Shown here one piece after another: positions 47,263 to 58,845 of a stretch of DNA of 64,000 nucleotides. The stretch is taken from positions 1-64,000 of the forward strand of contig JADNYJ010000070.1 in assembly GCA_015501075.1 (NCBI GenBank). The letters run 5' to 3'. The stretch's first letter is position 1. The number at the start of each line of letters is the position of its first letter. The translations under genes were made by a program, and so were the position numbers. This DNA is from Gymnopilus junonius. Its lineage: Eukaryota > Basidiomycota > Agaricomycetes > Agaricales > Galerinaceae. Under the pieces are notes generated by a model. That model was not told where the DNA came from. It did no database searches and saw only the letters and a program-made list of their open reading frames with translations.

Positions 47263-49896
47263 TCATGGAGTGCCTGCCACACCTGGTGGCTTCCCGAGCT
47301 TCAATATGACCCTCGGCACCTTCTTCGTTTCACTGTCGCCATTGCCGTTTACCCTCTTCACACCATCCCCATCCTCACCCTCATCCTCCGTAGGACTTAA
47401 GCTCGAACTTGAATCCGAGCTGGGGTCAGGGCTCGTCAGGGGACTATCGCCGCCTCTTGATAGTGACACAGCAACAACAGCGCTGGTACTAGTACTAGAA
47501 CTGGGAGGAGGTTTGATCTTGACCACCCTCTTCGCTGTCGCTGTTGTTGTCGAACTTGATGCGGAAGCAGTGGAAGCAGGCTTAGCCTGCCCTTTCCTAG
47601 TCCCCGCCGCACTCAAAGGCGACCCCACAGGCGTAGGCGCGTGCGTCTTCCCGGAGCCTGTCCCTTTCGTGCTCCTATCTCTTAACGTCCGATCACTAGG
47701 CGGGATAGGAACAGTCGAGCGTGGTATGACGCCCAGAGATTGTTGAGCGCCGCTTCCAAGGGATGGAAGATCGCTAGTGTACGTTCGAGCCATGATTCGA
47801 GAGGTTGAGTGGAATTGGAATTGGAGTTGGGAGTAATGGAGGGTCGTCCGCCCCGACGTTTTTGGTCGCTGCTTCGAGCTATGTAAAAGAAACATTCACA
47901 GACACACATTTAGTTAATTTATTAGACGAAGAGAAAAAATAATCAAATCATACCTTGACCAAATTCTCAACACTCCACCACGCCTCATCGACATTGGCCC
48001 CATAGCCATCAACCTCAACCAGCCCACACACATGGGCCATCGCACCGCTCATCAACGCCCGATCGCTATAGCCCCCCTCCAGGACACTCACCAGCCTCCC
48101 TTTTGCATAGCGATCCGCAAATGCACACGCATCGCGTGCGAAGCGGTGGTAGAACGACACGGGCACCTTTCTGTTATGCCGTGACATGGAGGGGTATTCA
48201 TGTTCGCAGGCGTCCATGCCGCAACTATTCACGCAAAGAAAGAAAACATTGTTGTCGTGTCATCCAATGAGTTCGGGGGACAATAGTGATAGATACCTGA
48301 TAAACACCAATACATCCTCACCCTCCCCACCCGTCTTCTCCATGAAGTCTTTAGCTTTCGCCAGGAGCCGGCTATACTCCTCCTTGTACAATACTTCCCA
48401 GAAGTGTTCTTCAGATGTATACGTCTTTAGGTGGACATTCTCGATGTACTGGCCATGCGAGCCGTGAATGGACACGGAGGCCGCTTGGACTAGGTTAGGT
48501 TTGCCGTCCTATTGAGAATTCAGAGGAAAGAAAAGAGAGGATAGAAGGAATGAAAATCGTCAGCAGAGCATTAGACCGAAGAGAGGCAAATTTCAAATAC
48601 CTCACAGGGGTACGACAGAATATCATGTAACGACCCATAATACACCTTTGGGCCTGTCGCCTGGTTCGGACTCCCACCTTCGCTTTCCAGTGTCTGGCGG
48701 TACGTCTCTTCGTTGATCTGCCATACAATGGATTGGGTTCCGTTGCCTGGACACAGAAAACACAGCGTCAATAACAGGAGATATCTGCACCACACATACA
48801 ATGTAAAATGTACCACACTTACCGTGATGTAAATCAATATCAAAAATGACGATCCTCTTGATCCCATGCTGGAGATGCGCTGCCAACAACAGAGTGTCAC
48901 TAAACAGATTCCTACCGCGAACAGCTCAGAGAGAAATACTCACCATGTGCGGCTCCAATCGCTACATTGTTTAGGAAACAAAATCCAGAGGGGGTATCCT
49001 CGCCACAGTGGTGCCCAGGCGGACGGATGGCTACGAATGCCCGATGGAGAGGTGGAGCTGAAGTCGGGGTTGAAGATGAATGTGAAGATGAAGATGAGGT
49101 TGAGGTTGAAGATGAGGTTGCGGCTGAACTCGAAGATATTAAACTTGAAGAAATAACGCGATCCACGGCTTCGCACACCGTCGCAGCAGCACCTTGAATC
49201 GCATTCAAAGATTCCGGACATACTATGTCAAAAAAACACCGTAGTCAACATAGGTAATTCGAACCAGCAACAAAAGAAGAAGGAAAAAGAAACGAAAGAT
49301 AACCCACAATACAAATCTCCCTGCGCCAACCCCTCCGGGATCTCCGACTCCCCCTTCCCAATCTTCTCCCGGCTCTCCCTAACCCACTTGGCCAGATTCT
49401 CGAGGTAGACGTCCCCGTCGATATCCCCATGCACGAATTTGACGGCGGGGTGTGAAAGGATGTTGAGCGTTGCTTGGGTCTGGATAAGCATTATGGGTGG
49501 CTTGAATTCAATAGAACTCGTGGTGGCTGTGGCGATATTTGAACTTGGACTAGAAGAGGGTCCAGAATGTGAAGAATCGAGCTTCATTTTTTCCATCACC
49601 TCCACCAAGTCCTCCGTATCGTCCGCATTCGGAGTCGCAGCAGCGGTAGCTATCGCCTCAGGGCTTGGAGCCTCCAGATTCCTAGATGAACCCGAGCCAA
49701 AGGATCCCTCAAGCCGTGCGATAGCAGCTGCTAATCCAACATGGACAGCTCTCAGTCTTTCTGGCCTCTCGACGATATTAGATAAATCCTTGGAGCGGAT
49801 ATATCGATGCTGGAGACACGCGTTCTGGATAAATATTCCCGCGTTCTTGAGCGTCGAGGGGGAGGAGGAGGGCTTTTCTAGCGGATGTGGCTGCAT
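47263..49896 (-). CDS. hos3: Hos3-like (class II) histone deacetylase
   Basis: Seven minus-strand exons with GT-AG junctions and matching phases: 49896-49308, 49222-48944, 48879-48823, 48746-48601, 48508-48297, 48224-47954 and 47878-47263. The start is the ATG at 49896; an upstream GTG in frame is less likely. Motifs: LSNIVERPERLRAVHVGLAA near the N-terminus, AIRPPGHHCGEDTPSGFCFL (the active-site HH pair), FDIDLHHGNGTQ across the exon 3/4 join (zinc-binding D and H), VFISCGMDACEHE across exon 5/6 (zinc D), and VLEGGYSDRA (catalytic Tyr). It removes acetyl groups from histones in the nucleus. The last exon needs two frame changes: near 47862 in an A-run (KLEAATKN to KRRGGRPSITPN) and near 47745 (FHPLEA to PIPPSDRTLRDRS). 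They may be real mutations, assembly errors or a missed intron. The catalytic domain itself is intact. Confidence 0.88.
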
Positions 49897-50149
49897 CTGC
49901 ACAAGTGATGTTAGTAAACTTTTGATTCTTGAATTTGAATTTAGTTCAAGAAACAGAACCGAAGGTAAAGGCTCGTTCTACAAACGCTAGGCGTGCTTTG
50001 AGAGTAGAGCGAAGGATTAAGCTGTCGCTGCCAGGCAAGGAATTTCTTTTACAAGACCTGGGAATAAAGGAGAGAACAAGATGGTAAAGGATCCAAGGAG
50101 ATGGTTACAGTTGAACAAGATAAATAGGTTCCGATGCATTGTCAAGGGC

Positions 50150-50195
50150 GCGCCATGAGTCACGTGATAATTGAACGCGTCCGACGCGTCGCGTC
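50150..50195 (-). promoter_or_regulatory. E-box and paired ACGCGT motifs upstream of the deacetylase
   Basis: A GTCACGTGA E-box (CACGTG 50161-50166) and two ACGCGT motifs (50175-50180, 50184-50189) lie within 30 bp, about 270 bp upstream of the ATG. ACGCGT is the MluI cell-cycle box bound by MBF-type factors in fungi. Function here is inferred from motif and position only. Confidence 0.45.
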
Positions 50196-50810
50196 TGTTT
50201 TCAAGCTGAAAACTTGAAGCTTGACGCCTTGAGGTTTAAACTGGGGTCCAACTGACACAGGAAAACAGGAAAACATCCACCAGAATTTCCAAGTCACAGT
50301 ACGCCACCATAATTATCAAAAAAAAAAATTAGTTACTTTACTAATAATTTATTAAGTATCCAGCAGCTATGGTCTTGAAAGTTGACCATGTACAAGTTTA
50401 CAAAACACAAACAAGAACAAAAACAATACAGTCCAATCTAACCTTCTTCTCCAGAACCCTCACCACTGAAGATCTCTCCAAATTCATATCAATACACCAT
50501 GCAAGTTACTGTTTCCAATACTCACTGTGATGTCATACTCCAACTCCAACTTTGTGCTTGCAGTGCAATCACTGTCATAGGCATAGTCATAATCATGGTC
50601 ATCTGAGTCTCCAGCATCAGCACCAATACCACCAGGACCAAGAGCAGGACCACCACCACCAGCAACAACAACACTGCCAGCATCAGCACCAGCACTGACA
50701 GCAGCATCAGAATCAGCAGCACCAACATCAGCAGAATGTCAGCATATATGCCTATGATCACAACAATGATGATGCCAATATTCCTCCAATGCCTCTTTGA
50801 TATTCAGTCC
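50196..50810. other. Non-coding with low-complexity tract
   Basis: From 50560 to 50720 the sequence is built of CAGCACCA/CACCAGCA-like trinucleotide runs. The long Leu/Val ORF it gives on the minus strand is an artefact of this composition. Confidence 0.5.
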
Positions 50811-50811
50811 T

Positions 50812-50945
50812 AGTGATGTGCCGGCTCTGGCTTGGCCTGAAAGCCCCGGCTTTGGCTTGGCTTGAGCTGGCTTTGGCCTTCCCAAACCTTGAGCCAGGCC
50901 AAAAGGAAAACCCAGTCCACACAAAGTTTACATAAGCATCCCATG
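50812..50945. mobile_element. Truncated copy of the hAT-like MITE family
   Basis: It starts TAGTGATGTGCCGGCTC, like the 42687 MITE, and follows it through CCCAAACCTTGAGCCAGGCC. It then departs into CCAGTCCACACAAAGTTTAC, and the right terminal repeat is missing. The tail matches 56970-56990 in inverse orientation. Confidence 0.65.
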
Positions 50946-50979
50946 GTTTGCGACCTTCCATCATTTCATTTTATTCACA

Positions 50980-52255
50980 TTGGCATCATCGAAGCGTCCT
51001 CTTCCTGATCATCCTGTCCATCATCATGTCTCTCTTCTCTTCTCCCTAAGATCTCATCACGATGTCATCACGATTTGTTCTGTCCCTTCAGGTCATTATT
51101 ACATGCATTCCTGTCACAATGATGTCTTTGTCAAATTTGCGAATCCTGCTGCCATTGAACTTGGGTGTCTGCCTCTGAGAATCCCTGACATGTTGCCTAT
51201 CTTACTGTCTCAGTGATTCTTTGAGTTGCAGCTCTGGTAAAATTACTGATTTATGAGGCAATTCAGGTGAGTTTACAAGCAAATGAAGCTTGGAAAATTT
51301 GTTAGGGTCTTTACTTCTACCCAATAAGTCCTAATTAGCAGTGTTTCAAGCAGGGAATTCAAAATTGTGCATCAATGTCTGCTATTGGGACAAATTGTAG
51401 GTTCCAAATCTTTATTACTACTTGAATTGCTCCAAAAAATAGCTCTTGCCTAGCACTCATCCCCCTGTTGTTGCACACATTTGCCTCAATGCCAAGGCAG
51501 GATCTTGTTCATCATGGTATCCTTGCTGACCCATACACTGACTGCGCCTTTTTCCAATGCTTGAGTAGCGAGCTGGTCATCTACAGTCCAACTGCTGGTC
51601 AGCATGTAGAGATTGCCTGGTAAGTACTTGCTCAATGCATTCTTATCCAGCTTTACTTCATATTGTCAGGCCAACGACCACTGAGGGAAGGCCTATCATG
51701 CCCTCTGGTATCAAGAACTGGCTCTACTCTCATGGCCTCCACTGGCCATGCTTTTGCAGTTTGACAGAGGAAGATTCTCTGTCCAGTTGGATTGTCAAGG
51801 CTCTCAATGGAGATGTCTTCATGTTTTGCCATACATTTCCCTCAGTTTGCAATTTATCATGTGAGTATTCCTCTATCAGACTGATTGCCATGCTTATAAT
51901 CACCTACAGTAAATTTGATGTGACTCCAAAATACTGTCATTCACTTCTCAAGTTATCCAAACCTCCTGACCACTGGTAAGTGTACTGCATTCTGACTTGA
52001 TCATTCATTTGCTGACTGCTCACATTTTAGCAAGCAGTACCTTGCCTTCAATGGGCACCATTGTTTCCAACTTTCTCCATGATGCTGCTGCAGTCCGGGG
52101 CCCCTACTTCAGGGGCTTTTGCAGAGAACATCTAATTGATTATCCAGGGGTCATTCAACTGGCTGGTGCACCTTTGGCAATGTGGCAGCTTTCTACTGCT
52201 CAAGTCTCTCGACATGGTACATTGTTATATGCTTCTCTATGCTGGCTGACCCATC
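50980..52255 (+). other. Probable upstream exons of the split plus-strand gene
   Basis: Coding-like pieces such as FVKFANPAAIELGCLPLRIP (about 51128) and EGRPIMPSGIKNWLYSHGLH (51692) alternate with possible GT-AG introns and lead into the ORF at 52256. The exon chain cannot be fixed by eye and no domain is recognised. Confidence 0.3.
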
Positions 52256-53198
52256 ATGCTAAAGCTTTACTCAGGTCTGAGCTTATCTGCCTCAGGGTTT
52301 CCTTATTCTCACTTCCGACAGGCTGGTGCTCATACTCAGGGTGAAGATGATGGTGATGAGTTTTTTGGCCATGTCTCAGCCCCACTGTTCACCCACAGCA
52401 AAGCATGGACTAGGATTGTATGCAAAAAGGTCCACCCCTCAGAAGTTCTCATTGGCATGGCTGCTGGAGAGGCCACCTCAGGGTCTTCAAATGCCATTGC
52501 TGGTCCTTCCCTTCTCTCCAGTGAGCAAGCTGGATCTGATAGGTTTTTTTTTTTTTTTTTTTTTTTTTTGTGATGTTATAGTCTCCGAGGGTGAAGCCCT
52601 ATAATTGACTTTACAAGGTTTCTGTACAATACCCCTCCGGCCCCTGGCCATTCCACTATGTCTTGCCCATGGATGACCCTTGCACTCCGCGAGGTGCACC
52701 ACCAGTGCTCGCTCCCCGCGTGAGCCCAGCAGCCCTGCTGCTGTTTAGAGCCCCTCCAATCTTGGTCGAGTGTCAGAGTACTGCAACTTCTGTACTAGTT
52801 GTCATACTTGCTGTCTTGATATCTTTCTTTTGTGTACCCAGTTGCCTGGCAACTGGTACGATTTGAGTGTGAGTAAATCATTTAATGAGTTCTTTTCCTC
52901 ATCAGTTTCATATTTCGTGTTCGGTTAGCGTACAGGGATTGTATGTCGGGTGAGATTTGTTTGGGGTATGATGCTTGGGTGCATCAGGCATCTGTAAAGT
53001 GTACTGGACATCATTAATTCATGTCTTTTGGTGTGATCTGATAGGTTTACAAGGGAGGGTGCTGCCCTTGCTCGCTTGCTTGAGACTGGCATCTACACAT
53101 CTGACATACTGGGCCTTGTTGAGTGTTGTGACAAATGCAGTGTCTACTATACTGCTACCAAGCTTCGTTCCCACATAATTACATGTGCTGACAAGTAG
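52256..53198 (+). pseudogene. Zinc-finger-like ORF split by a retroposon
   Basis: The frame 52256-52543 reads FFGHVSAPLFTHSKAWTRIV and ends LLSSEQAGSDR. Beyond the insert it resumes at 53046 as FTREGAALARLLETGIYTSD, then CCDKCSVYYTATKLRSHIIT and C, and stops at TAG 53196-53198. The Cys-x2-Cys...His-x4-Cys arrangement looks like a small zinc-binding module. The exact frame match across the target duplication shows both halves were one exon. The family is unknown. Confidence 0.55.
52533..53045 (-). mobile_element. Poly(A)-tailed non-LTR retroposon, about 490 bp
   Basis: An 11-bp direct repeat GATCTGATAGG (52533-52543 and 53035-53045, plus TTT shared by both sides) flanks a segment that on the minus strand ends in 26 A residues (T-run 52544-52569). 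That is the hallmark of LINE-mediated insertion. The body is 52544-53034. I see no clear A/B boxes, so it may be a 5'-truncated LINE, a SINE without a tRNA head or a processed transcript. Confidence 0.85.
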
Positions 53199-53433
53199 TT
53201 AGATTGCCATTGCATGTATCTGTCTTGCTATGGACCATGTTTGCAGAAAAACCATCTCTCAAATCTAGATAACATATACATCATGTACAGTGTATGTGAA
53301 CCTTTGTCCACTTGTTTGAAAATAAACATACTTGTCTTGAGCCAGCTTTCCATTGCCAAGTCAGTCAAGTCTCAATCAATGTTAAGATCATAGTCATAGA
53401 TTGTACATAGTACAATATTGATTACAGCCATAT

Positions 53434-56045
53434 CTAGAAGGGCACATGGGAATCCTTTCTTTTCTGGCACTTTTCTGGTGATGGTGGTTGCAGTAGGTTG
53501 GGATGCTTTCTGGGATTGTGCTTTGATTCTGAATTCTTGTCCACTGGTACATGCAGTCCTGTGAATGGGATGGGTACTGCTTGATTCGGGGTTGGCATTT
53601 CAACTGTTGAATTGAAGGAAGTGAGTCTGGACTGGAGTTTCGACACTACTTTGAAAAATTCTTCCAGAGCTAGAGTTGGTGTGAGACTTGGTGAATCAGA
53701 GAGTAGATTTGCTATTCCATGAAGAGTGGGCAGGAGATGTTTGATGTCATATTCTATCTGGTTTTGAATTTGACCATCAATTGCAATTTGATGGTAATTT
53801 GCTGTAGCATCCAGGTGCTCGCTGCCAGTGTCTTCAGACTTGCTATCATCTTGACTGTCAAGATTTTCTTCATTGCCATTGTCGCCATCCTCATCTAAGG
53901 TTGTCTTATCATTTCTGAGGGACTGGATGGTAATGGGGTCAAATGAAACATGTGGTTGTGAACATAGATGTGGTGGAGCAACAAGGGGAATGGACTGAGC
54001 TACATGGCCCATGATATTCTGGGCTTCAGAATGAGTCTTGGGAAAAACAAAGGGTGATTCCTGGCCAGCTGTGATCCAACCTTCAATTAAGAGCTGGGTT
54101 CCACGAAGATGTTTACATGCTCCACCTCATGATACAAAGTCCTGACAGCTGCACTGGGCAATTCCTGAATGCCAAATGTGGATGTCATAAATCTCTGGCA
54201 TCAGGACAACATATTGAAGAGGAGCACTAGAATAACATTTGCCAAAGTATGCATCATTGTTGAGTTTCCAGATGTAGAAAAGAGAGTATGCAATGAGCTG
54301 CTCAGCATTGATTGGTGGTCAGAATTACTCCCTTGATGGGTATTTGAAGGAGTGCTGAGGCCTTTATATGGCCCCATTCAGACCAGCTTTGCCACAGCTC
54401 AGACGGCATCCACTGCACCAGAAGATAGTCTAAATGCTTGATACTGCCCTTTGCAGGAAGACAAGAATCTGCCTTTGGGTCTTCTGACATTTGAATGAAA
54501 ATAGCATGCTGTTGGGATACTAGTGCTAGTGCCGAAGGATGGTCAGATGTCGATATAAGCCTAGATCAGGAGACAATCATGTTACATAACTTAAAGCTTA
54601 GGATTCTATGTATCAATCAGTACTTACTGGACTTCAAGGTTGGGCAATGCATTCATTACCCGATCTTTCCAGTATTCATTGCATTTCCCCCTCAGAACTG
54701 ACTTTCGGTGATTGGTCCAGCACTGCCAGAGGTGAAATTTACAAAGGAGGAGACAGATTGAATGCCAAACTCTCAACAGAGCACTGCGCTCTTTGGTATC
54801 TGTATCTGTAATGGTGACATAAGGGGTGAAAGGCTCCAAAGTAGGAGGATGTTTTCCAAGATAGCTTTTCCATTTTGAGATTAGCTCTTCCAGGATCACC
54901 ATATTGTAACTGGCGTGTGTTGCTTGGTTGCCAGTTGGTGCTGAGAACAGAAAAAATGCAATTGGTACTCCTTTTCCATGTTCATCATGAGCAAGCGCAA
55001 TGAAGAGAAGAAGACAGGATGTACAAATGCCAAAGGTGCCATCCAAGATGAGTTGTGAGTGGTGAGCATATTTCCAGGCAGCTTCCTTCATCTCTGATGT
55101 TGAAATGCATACTTTGAAGCAATCCCCAGCTTCACTCTGAGCCATATAGTGGAAAATAGCATCAGCAATTTCAGGGCAGTAGTCAGGCAATGTCGGATTA
55201 AGCCAGTCATCAATGTTATACTGAGGCTCTTTCCGGGGATCAACACCAAGCTGGCAACTGAATTTGCAGTACAGTGTCATATTATCTGTTGGAAGTAGAT
55301 GATATTGAACATTGGCTGTTTTTGGATCCCAATCCCACATGCCATGATACTGTTTCTTCTCTATCATTTCATGGTTATGAGCCTGAATTGCTGTAATACT
55401 TGTATAGTATCAGAAAACCATGAAAGAGGGCAAGCAGATTGGTATCATACCTTGCACCACCTTCTAGTTGTTCAAGCACAACTTGGTACACATGATCATG
55501 GAGAGGGACAGCCAGAAGACATTTCAAAGTAGCTGACTGGCACTCCGGATTATGAGAAAAACAGCCAGTTATTTGAGTCACTTCGCCATCACTACAGTGC
55601 TCAGTGACTTTAACATGGGCAATGCACCCAGTGAAATCGAAGGGAACTTGCCGTTCCCATTCTTTTGCAGATGCATATTCTTGATTCTTCTGATCATGCT
55701 CTTGTCTGGTCTTAGGATCATAGCCACATGCACTTTCAAAACCCAAATCAGTATTGACACCATAGCACTACAGGAGCATGATCCTATGACACAGGCTAGG
55801 AAGTACCATTGGAACAAGGTGCACCTGCGATGCTCTTGTCCATCCCTCCAATGAGTACTCCACTGAGCACTCCATCTACTCTCGAGAGCTGAATGAGATG
55901 CTGTATCAAGACCGAGTTGCTCTAGCACTGCTTGAGCATGCTTTTGATTGTTCATGTCACCTTTCATGTAAGAATGGTAGTTGTGGCGTGAATCATGGCA
56001 GTACAGCAGGGAGACAGCCTCAACCTGCATGGGTGTAAGAACCAA
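53434..56045 (-). pseudogene. MULE (Mutator-like) transposase
   Basis: The N-terminal part (56045-55375) includes VEAVSLLYCHDSRHNYHSYM, FDFTGCIAHVKVTEHCSD and GCFSHNPECQSATL. The core (55367-54624) has QLILDGTFGICTSCLLLFIA (first catalytic Asp), FLFSAPTGNQATHASYN, VTITDTDTKERSALLRVW (second acidic cluster) and LLCKFHLWQCWTNHRK. After an intron, the 54490-54302 part ends ILTTNQ. A SWIM finger follows: CSCQDFVS, then a TGA (54129-54127), then GGACKHLRGTQLLIEGW (CxC...CxH), as in MULE transposases. The C-terminal region to 53434 is acidic then Pro/Ser-rich with a basic end. The TGA replaces an expected Arg. Apart from that and the frame joins, the gene is well preserved. Confidence 0.8.
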
Positions 56046-56960
56046 ATACTGTGTCTGGACCTAAAACTGTTTGAACAATTGCATTCAGAGTAAGAAATAT
56101 AGTGCCATACCTTACTATTAGATGAGATTGAGACCTAAACATAGCCACAAGTTTGAGTGATAGAATAGGAATGATTTAAGGAATGGACAGCATACCTGAT
56201 CATTCACCATAGCTCCCTCACAAGTCTCAGAAGGAAAAAGCAAGTCACCACAGGAAATTTCAAGTGACAGAGTGAGGCTGCTTAGGGTGCATCCAGGGAC
56301 TTAGAAAGACAAATGATTTGACCCTTCAGACAGTCCAGATCCCTATAATCCTGAGGGTCTACAAGTGCAACCAAGCCACCAGTCTTTGGAAGCACACCAA
56401 TTCCCATTCCTGAGCTAAGGGCACAGAGATGAATGCCAGAACACACACATGTACTGCTCGCAGATGCCAGATTTGAGTGTCAGAACTCCTCATTCCAGTC
56501 TTAAAAAGTAAAAATCATATGAGTTGCTTCCAACTTCAGGGCCTAGGCTTGAAACGAGCTGCATTGCACATCATATAAGGCAGTTGTTGCTTGAAAGTTG
56601 ATGTGAATGACAAGGAAAGATGAAAAGAGGTGTCGTTTAGTAGTAGAAATTCCTCTAAAGGAGCTATTAGGTAGGAATGGTCAAGGAGCTTCGACATCTG
56701 CTCACATTCTTCTGAAAGGTGCCTGGCTGTCATTAATGAGGTAGCAACAACTTGTAGCACATAATAAATGTGGAAAGAAGGGATTCTCCAAGTCCCCAGT
56801 GATGGTTAAGGGGACAGTGGGTATTACATCACAATTGTGAATTGCATATATCAATAGAGATCTAGCAGAAGTCATAGGAGCTTCTGTCAATCCTTGCAGT
56901 TGACATTCAACTGACAGCTTTTGATTGGCATCATCTGTCTACATGCAATTTCCAAGGGTG
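56046..56960. other. Unassigned, weak minus-strand ORFs
   Basis: Minus-strand ORFs at 56890-56702 and 56760-56536 (CDVIPTVPLTITGDLENPFF) could be more of the MULE 5' region. No domain is recognised. Confidence 0.3.
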
Positions 56961-57062
56961 GGAATGCTGACTAAACTTTGTGTGGACTGGCTACCCAGCC
57001 AAAAGTCAAAAATTGGGCTTGGCTTGGCCTGGCTTTGGCCCAGGCTGGGGCTTTTGGCATAT
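56961..57062. mobile_element. Inverted partial copy of the GGCTTGGCC repeat family
   Basis: TAAACTTTGTGTGGACTGG at 56971 is the reverse complement of the tail at 50914-50932. GGCTTGGCTTGGCCTGGCTT and GCTGGGGCTTTTGGC follow. It is the same family as the truncated MITE at 50812, in opposite orientation. Confidence 0.6.
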
Positions 57063-57354
57063 GCATGGAAATATTGTATTAAAATTAATGAATATATTAT
57101 ATTAATGCATTTAAACACTAACTACAAAGTATCTGAGAATTACTCAAGGATGTTGAGCCTTACACAGCTTGAAATGTGCTCGAGATTACAGTGATGAAGG
57201 TTTTGATCAAAATTGAAACTCAGCCAGACATCCCTGAGGTTCACAAATGGATCTGGCAAGCCATCATGGATTTTAAACTGAGTTTTAAAATGAATATTCA
57301 TTGAACCTTCATTGAAATGTTCAAAATTTGACCCTTTGTAACACTTTTTTTTTG

Positions 57355-57500
57355 GCTCAGTCACCACTCAAAAGCCAGGGCTCAGGCCCTTGGCTTTGGC
57401 TTTCAGAAATGCTGGGCTGGGCCAAAAGCCCTCCCAGGCCAAACCTCAGGGCCCAGCTTGGCCTGGCCTATTTTGGCTTGGCCTGGCAATTACTATTCAG
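57355..57500. repeat. Another GGCTTGGCC-family copy
   Basis: AAAAGCCAGGGCTCAGGCCC through CAGCTTGGCCTGGCCTATTT repeats the word composition and palindromic layout of the 42687 MITE. The termini are decayed. Confidence 0.5.
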
Positions 57501-58198
57501 TCCCTTGGGGTGGGGAAATAAACACAGATAAGTTTGAGTGGGGCACAGCTGTTGAGCCTGTGTAGTTTTGGATTTGGATTTGGTCTTTCTAAATGCCTAT
57601 TCTTGCTCATTTTTGTGCAAGGGGAAGTGGTGGTGGTGGTGGAGATGGCAGAAAATGAGGAAGAGGGGCAAGAAGCATCCAAATGATTCATAAGAATCCT
57701 CAAAAGCACATCATCCATAATCTGTCCTGTAGATATCTCCAGAGGATCAAGGTGAGGGAGTAACACCTCCCTCTCCCCCTCTTCAGAACCCACAATCAAG
57801 AACTGAAAATTGACCTTCCCACCATACCCAGCCACCTGATCAAATGCCTTTGACCTCCTCGAGATCCTTAATGGTGCTTCCTCACCAATGATGAGATGGT
57901 GTAATGTAGGGCTGATGATGCAGAGGGCCTTGTGGAGAGTGGTGCTTTGCAGCATGCATGAGAAGCTGTATGGGTCCACTGTGAGTTTGCAGAGGCCTAG
58001 GGTGGAATTGAGAAGTAGAATGAGAGGGTGTGTGACTGTGGGTGTGGAGGTGGGTGTGGAGGTGGAAGTGGAAGGGAATGCACTCCTATAGTATGGTGCC
58101 TGGTAGTCTATCCAATATAGATTAGGTGCATCGATAGATGCAAAAAATTGGAAAGACTGGGAGCCTCCACTCTCATCATCCCCTTGGGTGTCAATCAC
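57497..58198 (-). CDS. Hypothetical protein, 233 aa
   Basis: A single open frame starting MIDTQGDDESGGSQSFQFFA, with a (ST/TP)n run (STSTSTPTSTPT), then GYGGKVNFQFLIVGSEEGER. It is not recognised. The length and lack of stops are mildly supportive, but part of it is low complexity and the 3' end overlaps the repeat at 57355-57500. Confidence 0.3.
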   Translation of the reverse strand: MIDTQGDDESGGSQSFQFFASIDAPNLYWIDYQAPYYRSAFPSTSTSTPTSTPTVTHPLILLLNSTLGLCKLTVDPYSFSCMLQSTTLHKALCIISPTLHHLIIGEEAPLRISRRSKAFDQVAGYGGKVNFQFLIVGSEEGEREVLLPHLDPLEISTGQIMDDVLLRILMNHLDASCPSSSFSAISTTTTTSPCTKMSKNRHLERPNPNPKLHRLNSCAPLKLICVYFPTPRD

Positions 58199-58845
58199 AG
58201 CAAATGTACATAGTCAAGGGATGGAGACTGGGTAGTACAACCCAAGAGGTGAGGAGAGGTAAGCTAAACTAGATACACAGTATGTAAAGGAAACTAAACA
58301 AGCAGAAATAAAAATAAAACAGGCAGAGGTGGGAGGGTGAAATAAAGATCTCAAAAGAATGAGATGATCTACAAGAAATAAGAACAAAGAATAATATAGA
58401 AGAAGGTCTTCTTACTGTCTTCAAGACAAAAGGTCTGTGAAGTAAAAATGAGTAAGAAGAAAATAGAACAGAGTCCTGATGAGTAACTGACCAAATGAAA
58501 GTGATTAAAAGAGAATTAAAGTAATTAGGTAAAGCCTAGAGTAAATCACTGTTCATTTGGTGTAATCAGTGAGGAGAACTGAGGAGGAGCATGGAGCACA
58601 TACCTGTGCTGATGTCGAAGACGTAGTCTGAAGACAAGAGGCAGCACAAGGTGAAAATTGATAACCAAAACTTTTTCAACTCAGCATCTGCTACGCTGTA
58701 GCACTGAGCTGAAAATTGGCACCAACTGAATGAGCAGGGCTCAAGAAGAAGTGAGCGGAGCTCATAATGGGGCTGAGTAAGTGCAGAGGCCTACAAAAAG
58801 ACTCCCTACCTATGGAATCTGCTTTATGATGACCTCTGCTGCACT
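58199..58845. other. Non-coding, possible DIRS 3' terminal region
   Basis: Purine-rich plus strand, no gene. It follows the recombinase of the minus-strand DIRS-like element and may hold its terminal repeats, which I could not delimit. Confidence 0.3.

Noticed and set aside
49439..49990. 183-aa plus-strand ORF
   Set aside because: Antisense to exon 1 of the histone deacetylase.
50522..50761. Leu/Val-rich membrane protein on the minus strand
   Set aside because: Product of a CACCAGCA trinucleotide tract; no coding support.
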